A DNA stretch of 64,000 nucleotides from an uncultured Sulfitobacter sp. (GCF_947500075.1 NZ_CANMQS010000002.1:558001-622000); one strand, 5' to 3'; positions 44,323 through 53,591 are shown, numbered from the stretch's first letter. Numbers and translations are program-made. Notes: generated by a model from the sequence alone, not told the origin.

Positions 44323-45030
44323 ATGGCGGTAAACCGCAAAGCCAAAGCCGACAGGCTGCCGATCTCACAGCGGATCGACAGCCGCATGCCCAATCCGGGC
44401 CGCCGTCAGATGACGCCCACGGAATGGGCGATCAAGGGGGAGTTGTTCCTGAACTGCTCCTGCGAGGTCTTCTGCCCCTGCGTGGTCAGCCTGGGCGCAC
44501 ACCCGCCCACCGAGGGGCATTGCCATGCCTGGATGGCCATCGCGATTGATGAAGGTCACTATGAGGGCGAAGACCTTGGCGGGCTGAATGTGGGCTTGCT
44601 GGTCGATATTCCGGGCCGCATGGGGGAGGGCAACTGGAAAGTGGCAGCCTATGTGGACGAACGCGCCAGCGGCAAGGCTTATAACGGCATCCTGCAGATC
44701 TTCTCAGGGGCAGCAGGCGGCACCACAGGTCTGTTCACCATGCTGGTGAGCGAGATCATCGGCGCCGAACGCGCGCCCGTCGAGATCACCCGCGACGGCA
44801 ACCGCCGCGCCATCACCATTGGCCGCAAGATCGCCGGTGAAATCGAGATGCTGGCAGGCAAATCGCCGGAGCATCCGGTGATGGTCAGCAATTCCAAATA
44901 CTGGATGGGGCCGGACATCATTGCGGCCACGGGCCTGAAAAGCAAAGTGCGCGACTATGGCCGCGTCTGGGACTTCGGTGGAAAATCGGCCGAGATCTGC
45001 CCGATTGACTGGAAAGGCCCCAAGCCGTGA
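44323..45030 (+). CDS. DUF1326 protein
   Basis: A 235-residue soluble protein matching DUF1326, with the cysteine block LFLNCSCEVFCPCVVSLGAHPPTEGHCHAW (four Cys and two His in about 30 residues, a likely metal site) and the C-terminal strands SNSKYWMGPDI and WDFGGKSAEI. It is the usual companion of DUF2182. It overlaps the DinB gene by 4 bp. No reaction is known. Confidence 0.87.
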   Translation: MAVNRKAKADRLPISQRIDSRMPNPGRRQMTPTEWAIKGELFLNCSCEVFCPCVVSLGAHPPTEGHCHAWMAIAIDEGHYEGEDLGGLNVGLLVDIPGRMGEGNWKVAAYVDERASGKAYNGILQIFSGAAGGTTGLFTMLVSEIIGAERAPVEITRDGNRRAITIGRKIAGEIEMLAGKSPEHPVMVSNSKYWMGPDIIAATGLKSKVRDYGRVWDFGGKSAEICPIDWKGPKP

Positions 45031-45530
45031 TCACGGCGGAATATGCGCAGCTGATGGCGCGCTACAACGGCTGGCAAAACGGGTGGATGTTCGCGGCTGT
45101 GGGCGGGCTTGACGACGCGGCGCGCGAAGCGGACCGGGGGCTTTTCTGGGGCTCCATCCGGGCCACGCTCAGCCATCTGATGTGGGGCGACATGATGTGG
45201 ATGTCGCGCTTTGATGGCGGGGCTGCGCCGTCAAAGCCGCTTACGGAGACCGGGAGCGCCTATGATTGGGCCGCCCTCAAGGAAGGCCGTCCGGCGCTTG
45301 ATACACGGGTTGCGACCTGGGCGGAGGGGCTGGAGATGGATGCGTTCAGCGGTGATTTGACCTGGTATTCCGGCGCGCTTGGGCGTGAGATGTCAAAACC
45401 CTACGCGATCTGCGTGGCGCATTTCTTCAATCACCAGACCCACCATCGCGGGCAGGTCCATGCAGCGCTCACCGCACTGGGCGTGAAAACCGACGATACT
45501 GATATTCCCTTCATGCCGGAGGATGCCTGA
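45027..45530 (+). CDS. DinB/YfiT-like metal-dependent four-helix protein
   Basis: The 167-residue protein matches the DinB family: YAQLMARYNGWQNGWMF, HLMWGDMMWMSRFDG (first His ligand), and the paired His motif HFFNHQTHHRGQVHAAL. In this fold three His bind a metal and several members are thiol S-transferases. It is coupled to dmdA by a TGATG overlap, so a thiol or methyl-thioether substrate in DMSP breakdown is worth considering, but that is inference. Confidence 0.88.
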   Translation: MITAEYAQLMARYNGWQNGWMFAAVGGLDDAAREADRGLFWGSIRATLSHLMWGDMMWMSRFDGGAAPSKPLTETGSAYDWAALKEGRPALDTRVATWAEGLEMDAFSGDLTWYSGALGREMSKPYAICVAHFFNHQTHHRGQVHAALTALGVKTDDTDIPFMPEDA

Positions 45531-46633
45531 TGGCGCTGATTTCCCCCTCCCGCCGGTTGCGCCGCACGCCTTTTTCCGAAGGGGTCGAGGCCGCGGGCGT
45601 CAAGGCCTACACGGTCTATAACCACATGCTTCTGCCGACGGTGTTTCGCAGCGTTGAGGAGGACTATCACCACCTCAAGGAGGCGGTGCAGGTCTGGGAT
45701 GTCTCCGTGGAGCGGCAGGTGGAACTGCGCGGGCCCGATGCGGCGCGTCTGATGCAGATGCTGACCCCGCGCGATCTGCGCGGCATGCTGCCGGGGCGGT
45801 GTTTCTATGTGCCCATCGTGGATGAAACCGGGGGCATGTTGAACGATCCCGTGGCGGTGAAGCTGGCCGATGACCGCTGGTGGATTTCGATTGCCGACAG
45901 TGATTTGCTGCTGTGGGTCAAGGGCATCGCCAATGGCTACCGGCTGGATGTGCTGGTCGATGAGCCGGACGTCAGCCCGCTGGCCGTGCAGGGGCCGAAG
46001 GCTGAAGACCTGATGGCGCGGGTGTTTGGCGAAGCGGTGCGCGAAGTGCGGTTCTTCCGCTTTGGCATGTTCTCCTTTCAGGGGCGTGATCTGGTTGTGG
46101 CGCGCTCAGGCTATTCCAAGCAGGGCGGGTTCGAGATTTATGTGGAAGGGGGCGACATCGGCATGCCCCTGTGGCACGCGCTGATGGAAGACGGTGCGGA
46201 TCTGGACGTGCGCGCGGGCTGCCCCAACGGGATTGAGCGGATCGAGAGCGGTTTGTTGAGTTATGGCAATGACATGACGGACGACAATACGCCCCATGAA
46301 TGCGGGCTGGGCCGGTTTTGTGACACGCAGACGGCGATTGGCTGTATCGGACGCGATGCGCTGCTCAGGGTGGCCAAGGAAGGCCCCGTCCAGCAGATCC
46401 GCGCGATTGATATTGCGGGTGATGCGGTGCCGTCCTGTGACCGGCCTTGGCCGTTGATGGCGGGCAGCAAGCGGGTGGGGCAGGTGACCTCTGCCGCCTG
46501 GTCGCCGGATTTCAAGACCAATGTGGCGGTTGGCATGGTGCGGATGACCCATTGGGATGCGGGCACGGAGTTGAGGGTTGAGACGCCGGAAGGCCCGCGG
46601 GACGCGCGGGTGCATGAGGATTTCTGGGCGTAA
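45530..46633 (+). CDS. dmdA: DMSP demethylase DmdA
   Basis: The 367-residue aminomethyltransferase-fold protein closely follows roseobacter DmdA, which moves a methyl group from dimethylsulfoniopropionate to tetrahydrofolate. Recognisable blocks are SRRLRRTPFSEGVEAAGVKAYTVYNHMLLPTVF, HLKEAVQVWDVSVERQVEL, EPDVSPLAVQGPKAEDLMARVFGEAVREVRFFRF, RSGYSKQGGFEIYVEGGDIGMPLWHALM and GLLSYGNDMTDDNTPHECGL. The order dmdA then acuI is the known roseobacter arrangement. It is clearly not GcvT of the glycine system, whose partner genes are absent. Confidence 0.94.
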   Translation: MALISPSRRLRRTPFSEGVEAAGVKAYTVYNHMLLPTVFRSVEEDYHHLKEAVQVWDVSVERQVELRGPDAARLMQMLTPRDLRGMLPGRCFYVPIVDETGGMLNDPVAVKLADDRWWISIADSDLLLWVKGIANGYRLDVLVDEPDVSPLAVQGPKAEDLMARVFGEAVREVRFFRFGMFSFQGRDLVVARSGYSKQGGFEIYVEGGDIGMPLWHALMEDGADLDVRAGCPNGIERIESGLLSYGNDMTDDNTPHECGLGRFCDTQTAIGCIGRDALLRVAKEGPVQQIRAIDIAGDAVPSCDRPWPLMAGSKRVGQVTSAAWSPDFKTNVAVGMVRMTHWDAGTELRVETPEGPRDARVHEDFWA

Positions 46634-46780
46634 TGCGCTTTGAGAGGGCGGGGATTTTCGGGGCTCTGCCCTCGCGCCAGAGGCGCGGTCTAAACTAAAG
46701 GATGGCGCCCCTCTGGGGCGACACCCCGGGATATTTTTGGAGAAAAGATGGGCAGTGTTGTCCGTCAGAGGGAGAGATGA
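46634..46780. other. Intergenic repeat-like element between dmdA and acuI
   Basis: The 147-bp gap holds a CGCCCC-TCT-GGGGCG hairpin (46706-46720) followed by CCCCGGGATATTTTTGG (46724-46740). That second string resembles a sequence I remember as recurring between roseobacter genes; only one copy is in this window. Confidence 0.5.
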
Positions 46781-47764
46781 ATGTTTAATGCGCTGGTGGT
46801 GAATAAGGATGATGAGGGGAAGACCTCGGCGGCGGTGACGCAGATCGGCGTGGAGGATCTGCCGGAAGGGGAGGTGACCGTGGCGGTGGAATATTCCACC
46901 GTGAATTACAAGGATGGTCTTTGCATTGGGCCCGGTGGCGGGCTGGTGCGGAAGTATCCGCATGTGCCGGGGATTGATTTTGCGGGTACGGTGGAGGCGT
47001 CGGAGGATGACCGCTACAAGCCGGGTGACAAGGTTGTTTTGACCGGCTGGCGTGTGGGCGAGGCGCATTGGGGCGGGTATGCCCAGAAGGCGCGGGTGAA
47101 AGCCGATTGGTTGGTGCCGCTGCCCGCAGGGCTGGACACACGTCAGGCCATGGCGGTGGGCACGGCTGGGTTCACGGCGATGCTGTCGGTCATGGCGTTG
47201 GAGGATCATGGGATCAAGTCGGGGCCTGTGTTGGTCACGGGTGCTGCGGGTGGCGTGGGGTCGGTTGCGACAGCCATTCTGGCCAATCTGGGTTACAAGG
47301 TTGCTGCCGTGACCGGGCGGCCTGAGACGGCCGAGTATCTGACCGGTTTGGGTGCGACACAGATTGTTGCCCGCGAAGAGATCAACGAGACGGTCAAACG
47401 CCCGCTCGAAGGTGAGACCTGGGGCGGATGTGTGGATGCCGTGGGCGGCGCGATGCTGGCGCGGGTGTTGGGGCAGATGGAATACGGGGCCTCTGTGGCG
47501 GCGGTTGGTCTTGCGGGCGGTGCGGGGCTGCCTGCGACGGTCATTCCCTTCCTGCTGCGCGGTGTGAACCTGTTGGGCATCGACAGTGTCATGCAGCCCT
47601 ATGATAACCGTCTGCGCGCCTGGGAGCGTCTGGCCAAGGACCTGCCGATGGACAAGCTGGAAGCGATGGTGCAGCCCGCGACCCTGTCTGATCTGCCCCA
47701 ACTGGGCGCGGACATCCTTGCCGGTCAGGTCAAGGGCCGGGTTGTGGTTGACGTCAACGCATGA
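46781..47764 (+). CDS. acuI: Acrylyl-CoA reductase AcuI
   Basis: AcuI, a zinc-free MDR oxidoreductase, reduces acryloyl-CoA with NADPH and protects cells from DMSP-derived acrylate toxicity. The 327-residue protein begins MFNALVVNKDDEGKTSAAV and has the Rossmann loop LVTGAAGGVGSVAT, the quinone-reductase-like VEYSTVNYKDGLC, and PGIDFAGTVEAS. It follows dmdA in the same direction after a 147-bp gap and its stop overlaps the next gene by 4 bp. Confidence 0.94.
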   Translation: MFNALVVNKDDEGKTSAAVTQIGVEDLPEGEVTVAVEYSTVNYKDGLCIGPGGGLVRKYPHVPGIDFAGTVEASEDDRYKPGDKVVLTGWRVGEAHWGGYAQKARVKADWLVPLPAGLDTRQAMAVGTAGFTAMLSVMALEDHGIKSGPVLVTGAAGGVGSVATAILANLGYKVAAVTGRPETAEYLTGLGATQIVAREEINETVKRPLEGETWGGCVDAVGGAMLARVLGQMEYGASVAAVGLAGGAGLPATVIPFLLRGVNLLGIDSVMQPYDNRLRAWERLAKDLPMDKLEAMVQPATLSDLPQLGADILAGQVKGRVVVDVNA

Positions 47765-48249
47765 TCCCGCGCGCCTGTGCGGTGCCGCGCGATGCGCAGC
47801 TTTACCGCTATGTGGAGCAGGACGGGGCCTATACCGATTGTTTTGAGGTGATGCACCCGATGGAGGCGGATCTGTCCGCCTTCATCAGCGCGTTCTACAC
47901 CACCTGGCTGTTTCGGCTGGAGCGGGTGGTGCTGACTGTCTCCCTGCGCCGCCGTATCCGCGATACGGATGTTGCCGCGCTGGCGGAGGGTGCGGGGCAG
48001 TTTGCGGCCTGGACGGTCGAAGACCGGGCGGAGGGGCAGATCCTGCTGTGTGATCTGTCTGGCGCGACGCGGTCGTGGCTGGCTGTCGCCCCGAAAGAAG
48101 GCGGGACGACGCGGCTGTTGTTCGGCTCTGCCGTGGTGGCGCGGGACGGGCAGCCCTTGCCCGGTCTGGTGCGGGCGCTGATCCCGGCGCATCGCTTTTA
48201 TTCCCGCGCCTTGCTGCGCAGTGCGGAATGGCGGTTGCGCAAGGGTTGA
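47761..48249 (+). CDS. DUF2867-like protein downstream of acuI
   Basis: The 162-residue protein shows VMHPMEADLSAFISAFYTTWLFRLERVVL, AWTVEDRAEGQILLCD and RSWLAVAPKEGGTTRLLFGSAVV, which are consistent with the DUF2867 fold (a START-like lipid-binding shape). It starts at ATG 47761 within the acuI stop. There is no proven function; the neighbour suggests use in DMSP/acrylate metabolism, but carriage could be accidental. Confidence 0.68.
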   Translation: MIPRACAVPRDAQLYRYVEQDGAYTDCFEVMHPMEADLSAFISAFYTTWLFRLERVVLTVSLRRRIRDTDVAALAEGAGQFAAWTVEDRAEGQILLCDLSGATRSWLAVAPKEGGTTRLLFGSAVVARDGQPLPGLVRALIPAHRFYSRALLRSAEWRLRKG

Positions 48250-48298
48250 GGCTGCGGTTGGGCGCGCCTAGGGTGGCGCGAGACATCAGGAGACCTCC

Positions 48299-48718
48299 AT
48301 GACCGCCTACGACACCGACAACATTTTCGCCAAGATCCTGCGCGGGGAAATCCCCAGTTTCACTGTCTATGAAGACGATGAGACCTATTGCTTCATGGAC
48401 ATCATGCCGCGCAGTGACGGCCATTGTCTGGTCATTCCAAAGACCCCCTGCCGGAACATTCTGGATGCCACGCCAGCGCAGCTGGCGGCTTGTATGGCGA
48501 CCGTGTCGAAGGTCGCCAATGCCGCCAAGGTGGCGTTTAACGCGGATGGCATCACCTTGCAGCAGTTCAGCGAAGCGGCGGGCGGGCAGGAGGTGTTCCA
48601 TTTGCATTTCCACATCCATCCGCGCCATGACGGCCTGCCGTTGCGTCCGGCGGGCGTGATGGGGGACATGGAAGTGATCAAGGGCCATGCGGCGGCCATT
48701 GCGGCTGCATTAACCTGA
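48299..48718 (+). CDS. HIT-family nucleotide hydrolase
   Basis: The 139-residue histidine-triad protein has the nucleotide motif HLHFHIHPRHDG (the HxHxHxx triad) and an N-terminal NIFAKILRGEIPSFTVYEDDETYCFMDI as in HINT proteins. HINT enzymes hydrolyse nucleoside phosphoramidates. It follows the previous gene by 49 bp with an AGGAGACCTCC ribosome site. Confidence 0.93.
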   Translation: MTAYDTDNIFAKILRGEIPSFTVYEDDETYCFMDIMPRSDGHCLVIPKTPCRNILDATPAQLAACMATVSKVANAAKVAFNADGITLQQFSEAAGGQEVFHLHFHIHPRHDGLPLRPAGVMGDMEVIKGHAAAIAAALT

Positions 48719-49019
48719 AACCCGGACGCGCGCGGCGCAGTGCAGAGCCCCCCGGCGGGGCAAAAAAGGAATCGCGTGTCGCACGATCTGACGGGTTCAA
48801 AGATCGACACATAAGCTGCGAAATGCGTCATGCGCAAAAAATTGCCGAAAAATCATTGGCTTGTCTCTGGCACAACTTTGTCGGGAATTTTGTCATATTT
48901 ATCAGTGCCTCGGAGCACTTGGGCGCTCTGCGCGGTAGAGGGGCGGATTCTTTTCCTTTGCCGTGACAGATTGTCGCCTTAGGCTTGTGGCCAATAAAAA
49001 CCAACAGGGACAAGAAATC
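48719..49019. other. 301-bp gap before BCCT transporter gene
   Basis: No gene is seen. A GCCCC/GGGGC hairpin lies at about 48747-48762 without a T run downstream. The 3' half (48840-48925) is AT-rich and holds the only candidates for the transporter promoter (for example TTGTCG and TTGTCA near 48880-48895). Its composition differs from the coding flanks. Confidence 0.45.
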
Positions 49020-50696
49020 ATGGCTCTAAAACCACCACTTTCGGATCTGCCGATCAAAACGGCAGATGTCGGATTTTACCGAGGATTCAGCGTCAATGTG
49101 ACGGTGATCAGTAAAATCATCATCTCATGTCTTGTTGTCTGGGCGATTGTCTGGCCCGAATGGGCGGGCGAGGTTCTGGGCGCATGGAACAGCGTGATCC
49201 TCAAGAACTTTGCCTCCTGGTACATCTGGACGGTGGCGTTCTTTGTCATTGTCTGTCTGGGGCTGGCGATCTGGCCCACGGCCGGACGGCTCAATCTGGG
49301 GCAGGATGGCGAAAAGCCGGAGTTCTCCAACTTCTCATGGTTCTCGATGATGTTTGGTGCCGGTATCGGTGTCGGCATGCTGACATGGGCCGTGGCGGAA
49401 CCCGTTGCCCACTTCAAGAACAACCCGGCGGTCATTCAGGGCGTGAACACCGCGCTTGGGGCAGACAACGTGCGGGAGGCCTATGTCTGGTCTTTCCTGC
49501 ATTGGGGTCTGGGCGCATGGGCCTGTTATGCGGTTGCGGGTCTGGCGCTGGCGTTCTTCAGCTACCGCCGTGGTCTGCCGCTGACGATCCGGTCCTCGCT
49601 CACGCCGCTGTTTGGCAAATCGCTGTCGGGCACGCTGGGTCACATCATTGATATCGTCGCGGTTGTGGCCACCATTCTGGGTGTGGCACAGACGCTGGGC
49701 TTTGGTGTGGAGCAGTTCGTTGCGGGTCTGACGCGGATCGGTATCGGCGGTTTGGCGCTGGAAGATGGATCTGCGACCACGATGGGTATCGTTGTAGCGC
49801 TCTTGGTGATCATGGGGGCCTCGACCCTGTCGGCGCTTTCGGGTGTGGGCAAGGGCATCAAATGGCTGTCGAACATCAACATGGTGCTGTCCATTCTCCT
49901 GCTGGGGTTCTTCATCATCTTCGGTGCGACGTTCTTTGGCGCAACGGCCTTCTTTGTCGGCATCTGGGATTACCTGATGGCGCTGCCGTGGCTGAGCTTC
50001 AACGTCTACGCTTCTGACGGTGTCGAAGGCTCTGAAGCGTTCAAACTGGCGCAGTGGCAGGGCTGGTGGCCGGTGTTCTACTGGGCATGGTGGATCGCAT
50101 TCGCCCCCTTTGTGGGTCTGTTCCTGGCGCGTATTTCGCGCGGGCGGAGCATCCGTGAATTCGTGCTGGGTGCGATGATCGTGCCATCGCTGATGTGCTT
50201 TGTCTGGTTCTCCTGGGCGGGTGGCACAGCGATTGATCTGGAGCTGAACGGCGATGCCGGGGGTCTGATCCTGGATGCGGCCAATGGCGACAAGATCTTT
50301 GCCATGACCGAATTCATGCTGGCACCCATCGCGGAAGTTCTGGCCTGGGGCATGGCGGTGATGATCGTTGTGCTGCTGATGACCTTCCTTGTGACCTCTG
50401 CTGACTCTGCGGTGCTGATCGTGAACACGATCAACGCGGCCGGTGACGAAGGCCCCAAGGCGCGTCCTCACATCCTGTTCTGGGGCGCGGCACTGGCGCT
50501 GGTGGTTGGTGGATTGCTGATTTCCGGCGGCACGGGGGCCATTCAGACCGCGATGGTGATCGGTGCCCTACCATTCTCCATCGTTATGGTGCTAATGTGC
50601 TTTGCACTCATCAAGGCCATTTACAACGATGGCCGGCGTGAGGCGGCAGGTGTGCCAACGCTTGCTGACGATATCTCGGCCACACCGGCTGAGTGA
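49020..50696 (+). CDS. BCCT-family betaine/DMSP-type transporter
   Basis: A 558-residue inner-membrane transporter with 12 helices. BCCT signatures are MFGAGIGVGMLTWAVAEPVAHF (substrate-helix region) and WWPVFYWAWWIAFAPFVGLFLARISRGRSIREF (Trp-rich helix). Such carriers import trimethylammonium or dimethylsulfonium compounds such as glycine betaine, choline or DMSP. The gene is 2.4 kb from dmdA-acuI and could feed that pathway, but substrate is not determined. Start ATG 49020 follows GGGACAAG; the frame upstream to 48963 is not conserved. Confidence 0.9.
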   Translation: MALKPPLSDLPIKTADVGFYRGFSVNVTVISKIIISCLVVWAIVWPEWAGEVLGAWNSVILKNFASWYIWTVAFFVIVCLGLAIWPTAGRLNLGQDGEKPEFSNFSWFSMMFGAGIGVGMLTWAVAEPVAHFKNNPAVIQGVNTALGADNVREAYVWSFLHWGLGAWACYAVAGLALAFFSYRRGLPLTIRSSLTPLFGKSLSGTLGHIIDIVAVVATILGVAQTLGFGVEQFVAGLTRIGIGGLALEDGSATTMGIVVALLVIMGASTLSALSGVGKGIKWLSNINMVLSILLLGFFIIFGATFFGATAFFVGIWDYLMALPWLSFNVYASDGVEGSEAFKLAQWQGWWPVFYWAWWIAFAPFVGLFLARISRGRSIREFVLGAMIVPSLMCFVWFSWAGGTAIDLELNGDAGGLILDAANGDKIFAMTEFMLAPIAEVLAWGMAVMIVVLLMTFLVTSADSAVLIVNTINAAGDEGPKARPHILFWGAALALVVGGLLISGGTGAIQTAMVIGALPFSIVMVLMCFALIKAIYNDGRREAAGVPTLADDISATPAE

Positions 50697-50719
50697 CGTA
50701 GCCAACGCGACGTGACAGC

Positions 50720-50751
50720 AAAGCCCCGGTGCACACTGCACCGGGGCTTTT
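50720..50751 (+). terminator. Intrinsic terminator after BCCT gene
   Basis: AAAGCCCCGGTGCA pairs with TGCACCGGGGCTTT (14 bp, CAC loop) 24 bp beyond the stop, followed by only a short T run (TTTTG). The symmetric arms make it work in either direction. Confidence 0.88.
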
Positions 50752-50790
50752 GCGTTTGACGCTGGCTGCGTTTCACCTCAATTTCGCAGC

Positions 50791-52026
50791 ATGACAGATA
50801 TCACACTTGATCCCGACTGGGTCCGCGCCCAATTCCCCGCCTTCGCTGAGCCGACCCTGCAAGGGCAGGCCTTCTTTGAGAACGCAGGGGGGTCCTACAC
50901 CTGCAAGCCGGTCATCGACCGGTTGTTCCGGTTCTACACCCAGCGCAAGGTGCAGCCCTATGCGCCCTATGCCGCCAGCACGCTGGGCGGGGAGGAGATG
51001 GACGAGGCGCGCACAAGGCTGTCCGCCATGCTGGGCGTCGACACGGATGAGGTGAGCTTTGGCCCCTCCACCACGCAGAACACTTATGTGCTGGCGCAGG
51101 CTTTCGGCCAGATGATGCAGCCGGGAGAGGCGATCATCGTCACCAATCAGGACCATGAAGCCAACTCCGGCCCCTGGCGCAGGTTGGCAGACCGCGGGAT
51201 CGAGGTGCGCGAGTGGAAGGTGAACCCCCAGACCGGTCATCTGGACCCGCATGATCTGGAGGCGCTGTTGGACGACACAGTGCGGCTGGTTTGCTTTCCC
51301 CATTGCTCCAACGTTGTCGGAGAGGTGAATTGCGTGACCGAGATCACCGCGCTCGCCCATGCGGCGGGGGCGTTTGTCTGTGTGGATGGCGTATCTTACG
51401 CGCCGCATGGCTTTACGGACGTGGGCGCGCTGGGGCCGGACATCTATCTGTTCTCTGCTTACAAGACCTATGGGCCGCATCAGGGGATCATGGTGATCCG
51501 GCGCGCGTTGGGGATGCTGCTGCCCAATCAGGGGCATGATTTCAACGGCGACAGCCTCTACAAGCGGTTCACCCCGGCGGGGCCGGACCATGCACAGGTC
51601 GCGGCCTGTGCAGGCATGGCGGATTACGTGGACAGTTTTTATGCCCATCATGTGCCAGATGGCACGGCAGATGCCGCAGGCCGGGCGGGGGTCGTGCATG
51701 ACATCATGCGGGCCCATGAGACGGCATTGCTGACCCCGCTGCTGGAAGCGCTGCGCAACCGCAATTCCGTGCGCCTCATTGGCCCGGCAGAGGCGCAGGG
51801 GCGCGCTCCGACCGTGGCCCTGGCGTTGAACCGACCCGGAGAGGACGTGGCCGCCACCCTTGCACCGCATGGTGTGATGGCCGGAGGCGGCGATTTCTAC
51901 GCCGGGCGCGTGTTGTCGGCGATGGGGGTGGAGATGGACAGGGGCGTTCTGCGGCTGAGCTTCACCCATTACACCACGCAGGCCGAGATTGATCAGCTGA
52001 TCACGGCGCTGGATGCGGTTTTGTGA
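50791..52026 (+). CDS. Class V aminotransferase, cysteine desulfurase-like
   Basis: The 411-residue PLP enzyme has FFENAGGSYTCKPVIDRL at the N terminus, the PLP-stacking His122 (NQDHEANSGPW), Asp199 (VDGVSYAPHG) and the Schiff-base Lys225 (FSAYKTYGPHQG). This is the selenocysteine lyase/cysteine desulfurase branch of class V. The active-site Cys loop found in IscS is not identifiable, so desulfurase activity is uncertain; kynureninase- or epimerase-like members share the fold. It is not near iscS or suf partners. Confidence 0.85.
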   Translation: MTDITLDPDWVRAQFPAFAEPTLQGQAFFENAGGSYTCKPVIDRLFRFYTQRKVQPYAPYAASTLGGEEMDEARTRLSAMLGVDTDEVSFGPSTTQNTYVLAQAFGQMMQPGEAIIVTNQDHEANSGPWRRLADRGIEVREWKVNPQTGHLDPHDLEALLDDTVRLVCFPHCSNVVGEVNCVTEITALAHAAGAFVCVDGVSYAPHGFTDVGALGPDIYLFSAYKTYGPHQGIMVIRRALGMLLPNQGHDFNGDSLYKRFTPAGPDHAQVAACAGMADYVDSFYAHHVPDGTADAAGRAGVVHDIMRAHETALLTPLLEALRNRNSVRLIGPAEAQGRAPTVALALNRPGEDVAATLAPHGVMAGGGDFYAGRVLSAMGVEMDRGVLRLSFTHYTTQAEIDQLITALDAVL

Positions 52027-52104
52027 AGAATTCGTGAACGTCTCACCTTGATTGCCGCTGGTCTGTCCTAGCTCCCTTAGCAGACCAAGCAGGCAGGCCC
52101 CGAC

Positions 52105-53529
52105 ATGAGCGACACTTCCCCGATACTGATGTGGTTTCACCGCGATCTGCGGTTGAGCGATCACGCGGCTTTGACAGCCGCCTGTGCCACGGGCCGCCCG
52201 GTGATCCCGGTGTTCATCCACGACCGCTTGGTCGCTGATCTGAAAGCCGCGCCAAAGTGGCGCTTGGGTCTTGGGATTGGCGCCTTGGCGGACAGTCTTG
52301 CCGCCAAGAGCAGCCGTCTGATCCTGCGCCGGGGTGAGGACGCGTTGGAGGTGTTGCAGGCGCTGATCAATGAGACCGGGGCAGGGGCGGTTTATTGGAG
52401 CCGCCCTTACGATCCTGACACCATCGCCCGCAACACCCGCGTGAAGGCCGCGTTGAAGGACGCCGGGATCGACGCGCAGTCGTTCAAGGGGCATCTGATG
52501 TTCGAGCCCTGGACGGTGGAGACGAAGACCGGCGGGTTCTACAGGGTCTACACGCCGTTCTGGAAGATGGTCAAAAATGTCGATGTGGCTGAACCGCTGC
52601 CGACGCCGGGCCGGATACCGGCGCCGGATACATGGCCTGCCAGCGATGCGTTGGACGGATGGGACATGGGCAACGCCATGGTGCGCGGCGCGGATGTGGT
52701 CCGTCCCTTTGTCCGGCTGGGAGAGGCCGCAGCACAGGCGCGGCTGGCAGAATTCACCGATCATATCATCCAGGGCTATGACACCAGCCGGGACATGGTG
52801 GCCGAGGACGGCACTTCAAATCTCAGCGAAAACCTCGCATTGGGAGAGATCAGCCCGCATCAGTGCTGGCACGCAGGCCAGCGGGCGTTGCACGAAGGCA
52901 AGGCCGGGGCGGAGACCTTCCTCAAAGAGCTGGTCTGGCGCGAATTTGCCTATCACCTGATGCACCACACGCCACGCATTCTGACGGGGAACTGGCGCGA
53001 GGATTGGGATGCCTTCCCCTGGCAGGAGGATCCTGACGCGCCGGAGGTTGTCGCCTGGAAACAAGGCCGCACCGGGCTGCCCTTCATCGACGCGGCCATG
53101 CGCGAGCTTTATGTCACCGGGCGGATGCACAACCGGGGCCGGATGATCGTGGCCAGCTATCTGACCAAACATCTGATGACCCATTGGCGCATTGGCCGCG
53201 ATTGGTTTGAGGACTGCCTGATCGACTGGGATCCGGCCAGCAATGCGATGGGGTGGCAGTGGTCCGCAGGCTCCGGCCCGGATGCCACGCCGTACTTCCG
53301 GGTGTTCAACCCCGAAACCCAGTTGGACAAGTTCGACAAAGAGCGCGCCTACACCAGCCGCTGGATTGCCGAACGCAAAGCCAACCCCCACAAGGATGCG
53401 CTCGCCTTCTTTGAGGCAATCCCGCGTCACTGGGGCCTTTCCCCCACAGATCCGTACCCGCAGCCGATCGTTTCCCCTGCGGAAGGACGCCAGCGCGCGC
53501 TTGACGCCTATTCAAATCGTGGATTTTAA
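52105..53529 (+). CDS. phrB: Deoxyribodipyrimidine photolyase
   Basis: Photolyase repairs UV cyclobutane dimers with blue light. The 474 residues have the N-terminal antenna domain (LMWFHRDLRLSDHAAL) and the FAD-binding domain with WREFAYHLMHHTPRIL, TGLPFIDAAMREL, TGRMHNRGRMIVASYLTKHL and WQWSAGSG. These are the class I CPD photolyase motifs; a DASH cryptochrome is less likely. Start ATG 52105. The gene is 79 bp after the aminotransferase and 62 bp before the CFA synthase. Confidence 0.95.
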   Translation: MSDTSPILMWFHRDLRLSDHAALTAACATGRPVIPVFIHDRLVADLKAAPKWRLGLGIGALADSLAAKSSRLILRRGEDALEVLQALINETGAGAVYWSRPYDPDTIARNTRVKAALKDAGIDAQSFKGHLMFEPWTVETKTGGFYRVYTPFWKMVKNVDVAEPLPTPGRIPAPDTWPASDALDGWDMGNAMVRGADVVRPFVRLGEAAAQARLAEFTDHIIQGYDTSRDMVAEDGTSNLSENLALGEISPHQCWHAGQRALHEGKAGAETFLKELVWREFAYHLMHHTPRILTGNWREDWDAFPWQEDPDAPEVVAWKQGRTGLPFIDAAMRELYVTGRMHNRGRMIVASYLTKHLMTHWRIGRDWFEDCLIDWDPASNAMGWQWSAGSGPDATPYFRVFNPETQLDKFDKERAYTSRWIAERKANPHKDALAFFEAIPRHWGLSPTDPYPQPIVSPAEGRQRALDAYSNRGF

Positions 53530-53591
53530 GAATTGTTAATTCTGAACAACGGGCTACACTCTGGTCCGCTTCAACACTGCGAGGGCGCGCC

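Noticed and set aside
46106-47701. 531-codon minus-strand frame over dmdA and acuI
   Set aside because: Shadow of two well-recognised sense genes; product is His/Arg/Gln-rich without domains.
50773-52764. 663-codon minus-strand frame under the aminotransferase and photolyase
   Set aside because: Codon pattern of an antisense shadow; spans two unrelated sense genes.
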